In this document: piece after piece, positions 1-11,510 of the stretch
Numbering within the stretch: position 1 is the stretch's first letter
Layout: each line of letters opens with the position of its first letter
Source of the DNA: Rugosibacter sp.
GTDB taxonomy: Bacteria; Pseudomonadota; Gammaproteobacteria; Burkholderiales; Rhodocyclaceae
DNA length: 50,312 bases
Assembly: GCA_030645365.1 (NCBI GenBank)
Contig: JAUSMB010000038.1
Coordinates: 1-50,312 of the forward strand
Direction: 5' to 3'
Made by a program: the position numbers and the translations under genes
The notes under the pieces: model-generated
The model's database searches: none
Seen by the model: only the letters and a program-made list of their open reading frames with translations
Told to the model about the DNA's origin: nothing

Positions 1-660
1 GATTTCCTTGATGCGGTCGATACGCAACACAGCGCCGGTGGGCGGACGAGTGAATTTATATGCGCCGTGGGATGTCCCAATGGCAATTGCCAGCGCATCC
101 ACGCCCGTGGCCTTGACGAAATCGGCCGCCTCATTCGCATCCGTCAGCAACTGATCGTGAGAAAGTACCCCTTCAGCGCCATGGCCATCTTCTTTTTCAC
201 CCATGCCGGTTTCCAGCGAACCCAGGCAGCCGAGCTCGCCCTCCACCGAAACCCCAACCGCATGCGCCATTTCAACCACGCGGCGGGTGACATCAACGTT
301 GTAATCAAACGAGGCGGGCGTTTTGGCATCTTCTTTTAACGAGCCATCCATCATCACGCTAGAAAAATTCATGCGCATGGCCTGAATGCAAATGGCAGGG
401 CTCGCGCCATGATCCTGATGCATCACCACGGGAATATCCGGGTTGGCTTCCACCGCCGCTTCAATCAAATGTCGCAAATACGCTTCACCGGCATACTTAC
501 GCGCCCCGGCTGAGCCCTGCATGATGACGGGGCTATTGGTCTCGGCTGCCGCCTCCATGATGGCTTGCACCTGTTCCAGATTATTTACATTAAAGGCAGG
601 CAGGCCATAACCATTTTCTGCCGCATGATCGAGTAACTGACGCATTGATACAAGAGCCAT
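1..660 (-). CDS. fba: Fructose-bisphosphate aldolase, class II (3' end outside window)
   Basis: Cleaves fructose-1,6-bisphosphate to two triose phosphates, and runs in reverse in gluconeogenesis or the Calvin cycle. Only the first 220 residues are inside the window; the family is usually about 350 residues, so roughly a third is missing past the left edge. The start [19 protein letters not shown] and the zinc/active-site stretch [10 protein letters not shown] are typical of class II, Calvin-cycle-type aldolases. A clear ribosome site (AAAGGAG) lies just before the ATG. It is the last visible gene of the tkt-gap-pgk-pyk-fba operon, 21 bases after pyk. Confidence in family is high; whether it serves glycolysis or carbon fixation cannot be told here. 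Confidence 0.95.
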   Translation of the reverse strand, partial: MALVSMRQLLDHAAENGYGLPAFNVNNLEQVQAIMEAAAETNSPVIMQGSAGARKYAGEAYLRHLIEAAVEANPDIPVVMHQDHGASPAICIQAMRMNFSSVMMDGSLKEDAKTPASFDYNVDVTRRVVEMAHAVGVSVEGELGCLGSLETGMGEKEDGHGAEGVLSHDQLLTDANEAADFVKATGVDALAIAIGTSHGAYKFTRPPTGAVLRIDRIKEI

Positions 661-681
661 TGCTATCTCCTTTAAAAAAAA

Positions 682-2121
682 TCAAACCTCTGGCCGTCGA
701 TGTTCGCCCACCTTGACCAGTTTTAACGTATTCGTGCCGCCGGCCAGGCCGATCGGCTCGCCTATGGTGAGGACAATCAAATCGCCCTCTTCTACCGCAC
801 CCGCCGCAAGCAAGGTTTCTTCAGCCTGCCAGAGTAACTCATCCCGATCATGCGCCACAAAATTGGTAATCACCGGAAATACATCGCGGAAAATACTCAC
901 GCGGTAACGTGTGCGACTGCGTGGCGTCAACGCATAGATCGGCACACCTGAATTAATGCGACTCATCCACAAGGCAGTAGAGCCGGAATCGGTCAACGCG
1001 GCAATCGCTTTGACTTTCATGTGCACTGCGGTAAACAAGGCCGCCATGGCAATGGATTGATCGATACGGGTAAACGTGCGATCTAAAAAGTGGGCATCCA
1101 CTTTCACTTCGTGTGAGCTTTCAGCCGCCACACATACCCGTACCATGGCCTCTACTGCAGCCACCGGATAGGCACCAGAAGCCGTTTCAGCAGACAACAT
1201 CACGGCATCCGTGCCATCCAGCACCGCATTCGCCACATCGGACACTTCAGCGCGGGTCGGCACCGGGCTGGAGATCATCGACTCCATCATTTGCGTAGCA
1301 GTAATAACAAAACGATTTGCTTCACGCGCCATGCGAATAATGCGCTTTTGCAAAGCAGGCACTGCCGCATCGCCCACTTCAACAGCCAGATCACCCCGCG
1401 CCACCATGACGCCATCCGTAGCATGCAAAATATCCTGCAGATTATCGATCGCCTCAACGCGCTCGATTTTTGCGATGACCAGCGCATCTGACCCTGCCTC
1501 GCGCAGCAACTGCCGCGTCTGCCGCATGTCGGCCCCGGTCTTGGGAAAAGACACAGCAACAAAATCCACATTCAGCGCGGCGGCCGTTTTGATGTCCGCC
1601 ATATCCTTCAACGTCAACGCCGGGGCGGATAACCCGCCACCCTGCTTGTTGATGCCCTTGTTGTTCGACAGCTCACCATCGTGCCGGTTGCGGCAATGGA
1701 TTTCGCTGCCAGCAATACGCTCTACATCAAACACCGTGCGACCATCATCCAACAACAGCACATCGCCCGCCACCACATCATCCACCAGTTCCGGATAATC
1801 CAGACCCACACGCGTCGCATCGCCCAAAGTGCACGCAGCATCCAGAATGAAATGCTGGCCCGCCTTGATCGCTACTGGACCGGCAGCAAACTTGCCGATG
1901 CGGATTTTTGGCCCCTGCAAATCAGCCATCACGCCAACCGTGCGCCCCGCGTGATGCGCCGCTACACGTAAGGTTTCTACGCGCTGCCGATGGTCATCGG
2001 CCGTGCCATGCGAAAAATTCAGCCGCACCACATCCACGCCTGCTGCCACCAATTCAGCCAGCCGCTCTGCGCTGCTAGATGCAGGGCCGAGAGTCGCTAC
2101 GATTTTGGTTGCACGCTGCAT
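682..2121 (-). CDS. pyk: Pyruvate kinase
   Basis: Transfers phosphate from phosphoenolpyruvate to ADP, the last step of glycolysis. The protein has 479 residues, the usual length. The N-terminus RATKIVATLGPASSS and VVRLNFSHG, the substrate-binding stretch VMVARGDLAVEVG and the motif ITATQMMESMI are all diagnostic. The C-terminal third carries the usual regulatory domain. It sits between pgk (21-base gap) and fba (21-base gap) on the same strand, so it is almost certainly co-transcribed with them. Nothing is missing from the active site. Pyk types I and II cannot be separated by eye. Confidence 0.97.
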   Translation of the reverse strand: MQRATKIVATLGPASSSAERLAELVAAGVDVVRLNFSHGTADDHRQRVETLRVAAHHAGRTVGVMADLQGPKIRIGKFAAGPVAIKAGQHFILDAACTLGDATRVGLDYPELVDDVVAGDVLLLDDGRTVFDVERIAGSEIHCRNRHDGELSNNKGINKQGGGLSAPALTLKDMADIKTAAALNVDFVAVSFPKTGADMRQTRQLLREAGSDALVIAKIERVEAIDNLQDILHATDGVMVARGDLAVEVGDAAVPALQKRIIRMAREANRFVITATQMMESMISSPVPTRAEVSDVANAVLDGTDAVMLSAETASGAYPVAAVEAMVRVCVAAESSHEVKVDAHFLDRTFTRIDQSIAMAALFTAVHMKVKAIAALTDSGSTALWMSRINSGVPIYALTPRSRTRYRVSIFRDVFPVITNFVAHDRDELLWQAEETLLAAGAVEEGDLIVLTIGEPIGLAGGTNTLKLVKVGEHRRPEV

Positions 2122-2142
2122 GGCAAAGGTTTCGATTAACGG

Positions 2143-3303
2143 TTAATTGTTAGCGCGTTGCTCAAGAATTTCAACCGCTGGCAGTTTCTTACCCTCAAGA
2201 AACTCCAGAAAAGCGCCACCTGCGGTCGAGATGTAACTCACCTGGGTGCCAAATTTATTGATCGCTGCAATGGTGTCGCCACCACCCGCCAATGAAAAAG
2301 CCCTGGAGTCGGCAATTGCATGCGCTAACGTTTTAGTGCCACCCGAAAACTGTTCGATTTCAAACACGCCAACCGGGCCGTTCCAGACAATCGTGCCTGC
2401 CTGCGCCACAATTTTGGATAGCTCTTGCGCCGCCAGCGGGCCAATATCCAGAATCATGTCGTCGTCCGCAACGTCATCAACGCTTTTGACCGTTGCCACC
2501 GCCGTGGCTGAAAATTCCTTGGCGCAGACAACTTCCGCCGGCAAGGGCACGCGTACTTTTTGCATTACCCGGCGTGCGGCTTCAACCAGATCGGGCTCGG
2601 CGAGTGATTTGCCGATTTTCTTGCCTGCTGCCAATAAAAATGTATTGGCGATACCGCCCCCCACAATCAACTGATCCACCTTGTCTGCCAGCGATTCCAG
2701 CACGGTCAGCTTGGTTGACACCTTGGAACCCGCAACAATCGCCACCAGCGGATGCGCTGGTTTAGCCAACGCCAGGGTCAACGCCTCAAGTTCAGCCGCA
2801 AGACACGGCCCAGCACAAGCCACTGGCGCATATTTGCCCATGCCATAGGTCGTGGCTTCTGCGCGGTGCGCGGTGCCAAAGGCATCATGCACCCAGATAT
2901 CGCACAGCTTGGCCAGTTTTTGCGCCAGCGCATCATCATTCTTTTTCTCGCCCTTGTTCATTCGGCAATTTTCCAGCAGCACGACATCACCCGGCGCAAC
3001 GATCACGCCATCCACCCAGTTTTGCACCAGGGGTACCGGGCGACCGAGCAATTCGGCCAGGCGTGCGGCGATGGGGGCGAGCGAGTCTTCGGCCTTGAAT
3101 TCGCCTTCTGTCGGACGGCCAAGATGCGAGGTCACCATCACCGCCGCACCACCTGCCAGCGCATAGCGAATACCCGGCAACGCCGCACGAATGCGCGTGT
3201 CATCGGTAATCGCGCCATGCTCATCCTGCGGCACATTCAGGTCGGCACGGATGAATACGCGCTTGGCTGAAACATTCAGATCTGTCAGTTTTTTGAAGTT
3301 CAT
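2143..3303 (-). CDS. pgk: Phosphoglycerate kinase
   Basis: Interconverts 1,3-bisphosphoglycerate plus ADP and 3-phosphoglycerate plus ATP in the cytosol. It has 386 residues, normal for bacteria. The N-terminal domain shows [12 protein letters not shown] and [13 protein letters not shown] for substrate binding. The C-terminal domain shows [11 protein letters not shown], the nucleotide-binding WNGPVGVFE and the glycine-rich [12 protein letters not shown]. The ATG follows directly on the 56-base gap from gap, and that gap holds a perfect copy of the dispersed 24-base repeat. It belongs to the five-gene tkt-fba operon. Confidence 0.97.
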   Translation of the reverse strand: MNFKKLTDLNVSAKRVFIRADLNVPQDEHGAITDDTRIRAALPGIRYALAGGAAVMVTSHLGRPTEGEFKAEDSLAPIAARLAELLGRPVPLVQNWVDGVIVAPGDVVLLENCRMNKGEKKNDDALAQKLAKLCDIWVHDAFGTAHRAEATTYGMGKYAPVACAGPCLAAELEALTLALAKPAHPLVAIVAGSKVSTKLTVLESLADKVDQLIVGGGIANTFLLAAGKKIGKSLAEPDLVEAARRVMQKVRVPLPAEVVCAKEFSATAVATVKSVDDVADDDMILDIGPLAAQELSKIVAQAGTIVWNGPVGVFEIEQFSGGTKTLAHAIADSRAFSLAGGGDTIAAINKFGTQVSYISTAGGAFLEFLEGKKLPAVEILEQRANN

Positions 3304-3325
3304 TGCTTATCCTCTGCCCTGCACC

Positions 3326-3349
3326 GCCGTATCACCAGCGCCGACTTTT
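3326..3349 (-). repeat. Dispersed 24-base repeat, copy 1 (perfect)
   Basis: Matches the consensus 24/24: left block AAAAGTCGGCGCTGG, spacer TGAT, right block ACGGC, read on the minus strand. It lies in the 56-base gap between gap and pgk, inside the likely transcript. Confidence 0.9.
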
Positions 3350-3359
3350 TGCGTACGAT

Positions 3360-6412
<3,053 letters not shown>

Positions 6413-6423
6413 CGCAAAAAGAG

Positions 6424-6444
6424 AGGAAGGCACTGTGCCTTCCT
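6424..6444 (-). terminator. Hairpin plus T-run at the tkt 5' end: sodC terminator or tkt leader attenuator
   Basis: AGGAAGGCAC and GTGCCTTCCT form a perfect 10-base inverted repeat around a single base. On the minus strand it is followed by CTCTTTTTG. This is the layout of an intrinsic terminator, but it ends only about 10 bases before the tkt ATG and contains the alternative GTG start and its ribosome site. It could end the sodC transcript, or control tkt expression. Confidence 0.5.
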
Positions 6445-6577
6445 GAAAGCCCGCTATTATCGACCAAACTGGGGGCGTTACGCTAGTGCAGCAAACCGGC
6501 TACCCCGGCAGATAGCGTGCGCAAAACGCGTAAATGCTGCGTTTACCAGTTATTCGCTGGTTTTTGCTGAGTTTTTA

Positions 6578-7102
6578 TTATTGAATCACGCCACAGAACA
6601 AGCGAGCACCCCCACCGCCCAGAGGCGCTGGATGATCTGCATGGTTATCGCCCCCCGCATGAATCATCAAAGAGCGACTCGTCACATCGGCCAACTTGAG
6701 CCTAGGCGCCAGCACAGGCGTGGTGGCATTGCCCTGAGCATCAACATAAAGCGCAGGCAAATCACCCAAATGCCCATCACCCCACGGCAAGCCATGGTGT
6801 TTGCTAGCCGCCGGATCATAATGCCCGCCTGCTGCTAATGCCGGCACCATTTTCCCGTCCTTGTCCTTGGGCCCGCAATTGGGATTTTCATGCACATGAA
6901 ACCCATGCACACCCGGCGGCAACCCCGCCAACGACGGGCTAAACACCACGCCATAGGGTGATGCGCTAATAACTACCTGACCCACCTGCGCGCTAACACC
7001 CTGCTCATCCACCTTGTTCATGGGCACAGTGATATCTGCGTGTGCCGCCAAAGAAAAACACAAGGTAGAAGCGGCTAAAAATAGGACGGAACGTGATTTC
7101 AT
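6578..7102 (-). CDS. sodC: Periplasmic Cu/Zn superoxide dismutase
   Basis: Converts superoxide to peroxide and oxygen in the periplasm. The 174-residue protein begins with a Sec signal peptide, [19 protein letters not shown] with AHA before a likely cleavage site. Metal ligands are visible in [11 protein letters not shown], in [13 protein letters not shown] and in the later histidine of [13 protein letters not shown]. The two cysteines of the structural disulphide are in NPNCG and LFCGVIQ. A GGAGA ribosome site precedes the ATG. It stands 144 bases upstream of tkt and 106 bases downstream of the dodecin gene, with no obvious functional link to either. Confidence 0.95.
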   Translation of the reverse strand: MKSRSVLFLAASTLCFSLAAHADITVPMNKVDEQGVSAQVGQVVISASPYGVVFSPSLAGLPPGVHGFHVHENPNCGPKDKDGKMVPALAAGGHYDPAASKHHGLPWGDGHLGDLPALYVDAQGNATTPVLAPRLKLADVTSRSLMIHAGGDNHADHPAPLGGGGARLFCGVIQ

Positions 7103-7208
7103 TTTGTCTCCTACGCAGAAATATTGTTTTATCGAGAAAAATTTTGCGGACTGAAAATCAAGTCTTTTCAGCCTGCAAAATCATCAAAAAACTGCGGCCT
7201 CCTGCCCT

Positions 7209-7442
7209 TTATTTTTTCCTGGCGCTTGCAGCAGCTTTGACACCAGCCAAAACAAAGGTGACTTTCATGGTCACACGGTATTCTGTCACCTTGCCTTTGC
7301 TCACCACGACTTTTTGATCTTTTACCCAAGCACCCTGAATATCAGCAATCGTCTCGGACGCCCGCGCAATGCCGGAAGAGACGGCATCTTCAAAACTCTT
7401 TTTGCTGCTTGATGTAATTTCAATCACTTTTGCAACGCTCAT
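7209..7442 (-). CDS. Dodecin family flavin-binding protein
   Basis: Dodecins are small dodecameric proteins that store riboflavin or FMN. This one has 77 residues, close to the family norm of about 70. The pattern KVIEITSSSKKSFEDAVSSG, then IARASETI, then the tryptophan in GAWVKDQ (flavin-stacking position) and the final strand YRVTMKVTFVLAG fit the family. A lysine/alanine tail (AAASARKK) extends beyond the usual end. An AAGGAG ribosome site lies 5 bases before ATG. Family assignment is by pattern only; the flavin role is inferred. Confidence 0.8.
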   Translation of the reverse strand: MSVAKVIEITSSSKKSFEDAVSSGIARASETIADIQGAWVKDQKVVVSKGKVTEYRVTMKVTFVLAGVKAAASARKK

Positions 7443-7551
7443 GATGTCTCCTTTACATTACGGTGAAGGGGTGTTGCGGACGATTACGATAACCGACGAC
7501 ACCACCATTAGCAAGGCATAACAAGTTACGCGGACCGCAAGACGATTTGAC

Positions 7552-7575
7552 GCCGTATCACTACCGCCGACTTTT
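7552..7575 (-). repeat. Dispersed 24-base repeat, copy 2
   Basis: 22/24 match to the consensus, minus orientation, with two changes in the GCTGG part of the left block. It is intergenic, 30 bases after the stop of the HARE-HTH/GIY-YIG gene and upstream of the dodecin gene. Confidence 0.85.
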
Positions 7576-7605
7576 AAGGAAATTAGGCATAGTGCATCCG
7601 GGACT

Positions 7606-8418
7606 TCACGAACCACCGCGCATTTTTTGCTCAATAGACCGAAGCGTATTTTGTATTTCGCGCTCCTTAAGCTCTGGATCAATATCCTGGATGTACTCAA
7701 TGGCGGAAAAATCATCGCCGCGTTTTCTATTCTGCGGTGGTTCAAGTGCTTCTATGAGAAGGGCCTCCAATGTTGCGACAAGAGCCGCAAGTGAAGTATT
7801 AAGGACAGTTTCCCTGAGATCACCCGCTTGGGTTACGTCAAGCAAACCAAACCATGAAAACCGATTCCAGCGACTACCCAGACGATCAACAGTATGCTCA
7901 AAAAGACGTTTACCCAGTGGGCGGTCAATAGTACGGCCTACATACACCACGGTATGGTGGTCGTAAAGTATGTAGATACCTTTCTGTTTGCCAAAATCAA
8001 CCGGCTTGGAAAGTGCCTGTTGTTTTCCATACATTTTTGTGTCATTACGCCACACAACAAGATCACGCTGCCAATACATACCGAAGGAGTGAATAATTGA
8101 GTCAGATGACTCCACATCTATTTCAGCGAGTTTTTCCTGTGTCTTTTGTTTTAATGTTGGGGGTGAATCAAGAACAGTTGCGGCTACTGGTGAATTCTTG
8201 AGCGCAAATATGCCTTTGCCGACACGTATAAATGGTGACTTTTCGCCATCATGCTTTATTGACGATGTCAGTTGCGCACTTACTGTTGCCGCAGGGGTTG
8301 CGCCGTCAGTTTCGTAGTAACCACGAGATAAAATTTGTTCGGAAATTTCCGTGTAGTGCAGTGGAGCAGATGACTCTGCGAGCACTTTTTTAATAGCGTT
8401 TTTCCACGACTTCTCCAT
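7606..8418 (-). CDS. HARE-HTH and GIY-YIG nuclease domain fusion protein, uncharacterised
   Basis: Predicted DNA-binding nuclease of 270 residues. Residues about 3-75 match a HARE-HTH winged helix (LHYTEISEQIL, then FIRVGKGIFALK). A linker follows, then a GIY-YIG nuclease core: GIYILY at about 147-152, YVGRT at 159-163, a basic helix GKRLFEHTVDRL, and a candidate catalytic glutamate in LEALLIEALEPPQN followed by an asparagine. The ATG at 8418 has a CGGAG ribosome site 6 bases away; the upstream ATG at 8442 has none. No partner genes adjoin it, and its base composition looks AT-richer than its neighbours, suggesting acquisition. HARE-HTH domains occur with restriction or base-modification proteins; a defence role is only inference. 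Confidence 0.75.
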   Translation of the reverse strand: MEKSWKNAIKKVLAESSAPLHYTEISEQILSRGYYETDGATPAATVSAQLTSSIKHDGEKSPFIRVGKGIFALKNSPVAATVLDSPPTLKQKTQEKLAEIDVESSDSIIHSFGMYWQRDLVVWRNDTKMYGKQQALSKPVDFGKQKGIYILYDHHTVVYVGRTIDRPLGKRLFEHTVDRLGSRWNRFSWFGLLDVTQAGDLRETVLNTSLAALVATLEALLIEALEPPQNRKRGDDFSAIEYIQDIDPELKEREIQNTLRSIEQKMRGGS

Positions 8419-8541
8419 AGATGTCTCCGAAAAATCTACCATACATCAATCCGATGTGCGAGAAGCCATAGGCCAAAAATTACAACATCCGCGCCGCATA
8501 AACCTTGCTGAATCCGATGAGCACTATATCTCATGCACTCC

Positions 8542-9270
8542 TCAACCGTGCTTCAACGCCCGCGCCAGTACGTAGTTTTCCACGCGCACTGCGCCGTAGG
8601 CTTTGAGGGTGCGGGCCAGTTCATTCAGCGTGGCGCCGGTGGTCATCACGTCATCCACCACCAACACGGTTTTGCCGGTGAGATCAATGCGGCATTCAAA
8701 CGCGTGGCGAATGTTTTTTGCGCGCTCTTTCCACGGCAGGCTGGTTTGCGGTGTGGTGTCGCGCTGGCGGTGGATGTTTTTCAGTTCAAGTGGGACACCG
8801 AGTTGCCGCGCCAGCGGACGAGCAATTTCTATGGATTGATTAAAGCCGCGCTGCTTCAATCGCTGGGCTGACAGGGGCACGGCCAGGATAAAGTCAGGTG
8901 ACGTAACCAGCGGCACCGCCAACCGCGCCAACTTGGCACTGAAAAAGTCGGCGCTGGCAAGACGGCGTGAATACTTGAGCGACTGAATCATCCGGTCAAT
9001 CGGAAAGTCATATTGCCAGATGGCGTTGGTGGCGTCGAAATACGGGGCTTGCTTAAGACACGCGCCGCAGCGTTCGGCGCTAGGCGTGGGCAAAGCGCAT
9101 TGCGGGCAGCGTTGCGTGGTCAGGCTTGGCAGATGGTCATTGCAATCGGGGCACAGCACGGCATCATTGCTGGCTGCGCCGCACAGCAAACAATCGCGCG
9201 GCAGCAGCGCTGCCATGGTGGCCTTCAGGACTGTCTTGACTGCGTTTACTGCCCGATTTTTGATTGACAA
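8542..9270 (-). CDS. comF: ComF family protein (double zinc ribbon and phosphoribosyltransferase domain)
   Basis: ComF proteins are associated with natural transformation and fork repair (family knowledge). The 242-residue reading starts at a TTG at 9270 with GGAG six bases upstream. The open frame continues upstream to 9528, but that part overlaps bioB on the other strand and looks unreal. Cysteine pairs CLLCG, CPDC, CPQC and CGAC form the N-terminal zinc ribbons. The PRTase motif is [16 protein letters not shown] near the C-terminus. A copy of the dispersed repeat is read here as part of [11 protein letters not shown] at 9216 is the other possible start. It diverges from bioB across 58 bases. 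Confidence 0.88.
   Translation of the reverse strand: MSIKNRAVNAVKTVLKATMAALLPRDCLLCGAASNDAVLCPDCNDHLPSLTTQRCPQCALPTPSAERCGACLKQAPYFDATNAIWQYDFPIDRMIQSLKYSRRLASADFFSAKLARLAVPLVTSPDFILAVPLSAQRLKQRGFNQSIEIARPLARQLGVPLELKNIHRQRDTTPQTSLPWKERAKNIRHAFECRIDLTGKTVLVVDDVMTTGATLNELARTLKAYGAVRVENYVLARALKHG
8943..8966 (+). repeat. Dispersed 24-base repeat, copy 3 (inside comF)
   Basis: 21/24 match on the plus strand; all three changes fall in the variable spacer region (CAAG in place of TGAT). It is translated antisense, in the comF frame giving SADFF. Confidence 0.8.
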
Positions 9271-9328
9271 GCGTTGCTCCTTCCACCAAGATGCGTGCCT
9301 TCCCTTGCATTCTATCGAGTCCACCGCA

Positions 9329-10321
9329 ATGACTGCTCTTGCTACCAACGAAATCGAAACCATTAACAAGTCCGTATCTTCAGCTGCGCCCGCTTTACGC
9401 TGGAGCATCAAAGCCATCGAAGCCCTGTTTGCGCTGCCCTTTAACGACCTGATGTTTCGCGCACAAGAAGTGCATCGCCAGCACCATGTGGCCAATGCAG
9501 TGCAGCGTTCTACCCTGCTCTCGATCAAGACTGGCGGCTGTTCGGAAGATTGTGGTTATTGCTCGCAGTCGTCGCGCTATGGCGAAGCCGAGCGCGAAGC
9601 CTTGCTGCCGATTGCAGAAGTGATCGCCGCCGCACAAGCCGCCAAAGACAAGGGCGCATCGCGCTTTTGCATGGGCGCGGCCTGGCGCGGGCCGAAAGAA
9701 AAAGACTTGAAGCAAGTCACTGAAATGGTCGCCGCAGTCAAGGCACTGGGGCTGGAAACCTGCGCCACGCTGGGCATGCTCAAAGAAGGGCAGGCCGAAC
9801 AACTAAAAGATGCAGGGCTGGATTATTACAACCATAACCTGGATACCTCACCCGAGTTTTACGGCCAGGTGATTACCACGCACACCCAGGCGGACCGTTT
9901 TGACACGCTGGCACAAGTGCGCGGTGCGGGCATCAAGGTGTGTTGCGGCGGCATTGTCGGCATGGGCGAGACACGCGGCGCGCGCGCCGGTTTGTTAGCT
10001 GAGCTGGCCAATATGCCAACGCCGCCGGAATCGGTGCCGATCAACCAGTTGGTGCCGATGCCCGGCACGCCCATGGGGCATGTTGCGCCACTCGATCCAT
10101 TTGAATTTGTACGCACGATTGCGGTAGCCCGCATTCTGATGCCAAGTTCCATGGTGCGCCTCTCGGCCGGCCGTGAAGAAATGAGCGACGAGATGCAGGC
10201 GTTGTGTTTTCTCGCCGGTGCAAATTCGATTTTCTACGGCGACAAGCTGCTCACTGCAGGCAACCCGCAAGCCGATCGCGACGAAGCGCTGTTTAGCCGT
10301 CTGGGACTTATTTCAGTGTGA
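9329..10321 (+). CDS. bioB: Biotin synthase
   Basis: Radical-SAM enzyme inserting sulfur into dethiobiotin to make biotin. The start chosen is ATG 9329 ([20 protein letters not shown]), giving 330 residues. The open frame runs 309 bases further upstream, but that part overlaps comF antisense and is not conserved-looking. The radical-SAM cluster motif is CSEDCGYC with Cys71, Cys75 and Cys78. The [2Fe-2S] ligands include the later cysteines in GLETCATLG and [12 protein letters not shown]. The stop overlaps the start of bioC by four bases, so the two are translationally coupled. Only bioB and bioC of the pathway are present. Confidence 0.96.
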   Translation: MTALATNEIETINKSVSSAAPALRWSIKAIEALFALPFNDLMFRAQEVHRQHHVANAVQRSTLLSIKTGGCSEDCGYCSQSSRYGEAEREALLPIAEVIAAAQAAKDKGASRFCMGAAWRGPKEKDLKQVTEMVAAVKALGLETCATLGMLKEGQAEQLKDAGLDYYNHNLDTSPEFYGQVITTHTQADRFDTLAQVRGAGIKVCCGGIVGMGETRGARAGLLAELANMPTPPESVPINQLVPMPGTPMGHVAPLDPFEFVRTIAVARILMPSSMVRLSAGREEMSDEMQALCFLAGANSIFYGDKLLTAGNPQADRDEALFSRLGLISV

Positions 10322-11181
10322 TTCGCGGTGTGAACCGCAATTCACCTGACGCGGCGGCCGCTTACGATCAAGCGGCCGTGCTCGCCCGACTCGTTGGCGC
10401 ACGCATGGCGGAGCGCCTCGACTACATGAAAATTTCGCCGCAACGCATCGCCGATATTGGCTGCGCAACAGGTGATGGCATACGCGCCCTGCAAGCGCGT
10501 TATGGCAAAGCGCAGACGCTGGCGATTGATATTTCGCTGCCCATGCTGCACGGCGTACGTGCCCACAGCTCTCGCCCCACACGCTTACTCAACCGTATAT
10601 TCAATCGCGGCCCGCAGCTCATTAACGCCAATGCGCGTGCGCTGCCGCTGGCGGACAATACGCTGGATTTTGTGTGGTCGAACCTGATGCTGCACTGGCT
10701 GGATGACCCGCTCCCCGCGCTGCGCGAAATGCATCGCGTCATGGCAACAGGCGGCTTGGTGATGTTTGCCACGCTGGGGCCAGACAGCTTGCTTGAATTG
10801 CGTAGCGCAATGGAAAAAATCGGTGCTGGTGACACGGCGCGACGCTTTCTCGACATGCATGATATCGGCGATATGCTCGTGGCAGCAGGGTTTGCCGACC
10901 CAGTGATGGATATGGAAATTGTCAATTTTACCTATCGTCACCCACGCCAGTTTCTCGCCGACCAGCGCCATTTGGGCGTGCGTGATGCGTTTCTCGGACA
11001 ACAGTCTTTTCGCACCTGGCGTAAGGTTTTTTCTGCCTGGCCGCGCAACCATGAAGGACACTGGCCGCTACGCTTCGAGATTGTTTACGGGCATGCCTGG
11101 AAACCCGCGCCGCGTCCACCCAAAATACCCCAAGCGCGCACTGCCGATGGCCATGCCATCATCAAACTTCATCCCTCATGA
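10318..11181 (+). CDS. bioC: Malonyl-ACP O-methyltransferase BioC
   Basis: Methylates malonyl-ACP with S-adenosylmethionine to start pimelate synthesis for biotin. It has 287 residues, starting at a GTG that overlaps the bioB stop (GTGA). The SAM-binding motif is [11 protein letters not shown] at about residues 40-50; the post-motifs [19 protein letters not shown] and [12 protein letters not shown] are typical of proteobacterial BioC. A near-copy of the dispersed repeat (21/24) encodes [11 protein letters not shown] just before the DMHDIGD motif. Its stop overlaps the ATG of a 59-residue gene. Position beside bioB makes the assignment secure. Confidence 0.9.
   Translation: MIRGVNRNSPDAAAAYDQAAVLARLVGARMAERLDYMKISPQRIADIGCATGDGIRALQARYGKAQTLAIDISLPMLHGVRAHSSRPTRLLNRIFNRGPQLINANARALPLADNTLDFVWSNLMLHWLDDPLPALREMHRVMATGGLVMFATLGPDSLLELRSAMEKIGAGDTARRFLDMHDIGDMLVAAGFADPVMDMEIVNFTYRHPRQFLADQRHLGVRDAFLGQQSFRTWRKVFSAWPRNHEGHWPLRFEIVYGHAWKPAPRPPKIPQARTADGHAIIKLHPS
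10815..10838 (+). repeat. Dispersed 24-base repeat, copy 4 (inside bioC)
   Basis: 21/24 match, plus orientation, spacer TGAC. It is read in the frame giving KIGAGDTA. Mismatches occur in the left block (two) and the spacer (one), so this is one of the weaker certain copies. Confidence 0.7.
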
Positions 11182-11357
11182 AACAGGCCAAACAAAAGCA
11201 GCGCAAGATCCAACAGCTGCGCCCGCGCAATCTGCTGGCGACTCACCCATTACTGAAAAAAGGCGGCACGCATTTGCGTACCGATAAACGCGCCAGTCGC
11301 GCACGTCTCAAAGCGCAGCAACGTACAAAAAGGCTTCGCGAACTCATTGATAGCTAG
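11178..11357 (+). CDS. Small highly basic protein, unknown function
   Basis: A 59-residue frame whose ATG overlaps the bioC stop (ATGA), the usual sign of translational coupling. It begins [18 protein letters not shown], contains HPLLKKGGTHLRTDKRASRA, and ends RTKRLRELIDS before TAG. Nearly a third of residues are lysine or arginine, with no cysteine, tryptophan or membrane segment, suggesting binding to RNA or DNA. A weak hairpin follows the stop. I do not recognise a named family. The overlap and the uninterrupted charged composition make it a likely real gene. Confidence 0.6.
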   Translation: MKQAKQKQRKIQQLRPRNLLATHPLLKKGGTHLRTDKRASRARLKAQQRTKRLRELIDS

Positions 11358-11375
11358 CGATTCCCTGCGCATTCA

Positions 11376-11391
11376 CTGCGCCATCGCGCAG
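11376..11391 (+). terminator. Possible weak terminator after the bioC cluster
   Basis: CTGCGC, a four-base loop and GCGCAG form a six-base stem 19 bases after the small gene, followed by ACTGTTTTA. The T-run is short and interrupted, so termination would be partial at best. Confidence 0.35.
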
Positions 11392-11459
11392 ACTGTTTTA
11401 GAATGACCATAGATAAAGACGGCGAAACTTCTTATCCGAAGTTCAGCTAAACAATAAAA

Positions 11460-11482
11460 TTTTGTGGTGACTGACCGCAAAA
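11460..11482 (+). promoter_or_regulatory. Inverted repeat in the aceE leader, candidate operator
   Basis: TTTTGTGGT and ACCGCAAAA form a nine-base inverted repeat (one G-T pair) around GACTG, ending 28 bases before the aceE ATG. Another six-base inverted repeat lies at 11426-11443. The half-sites recall GntR-type operators such as those of PdhR, but the spacing is not that of the E. coli site. Confidence 0.35.
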
Positions 11483-11510
11483 TCACATTATTCTCACGAG
11501 GAAAATCAGC

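Noticed and set aside
9020-9328. Upstream extension of the bioB frame (adds 103 residues)
   Set aside because: It overlaps comF antisense, has no ribosome site and no resemblance to biotin synthase; the ATG at 9329 gives the normal length.
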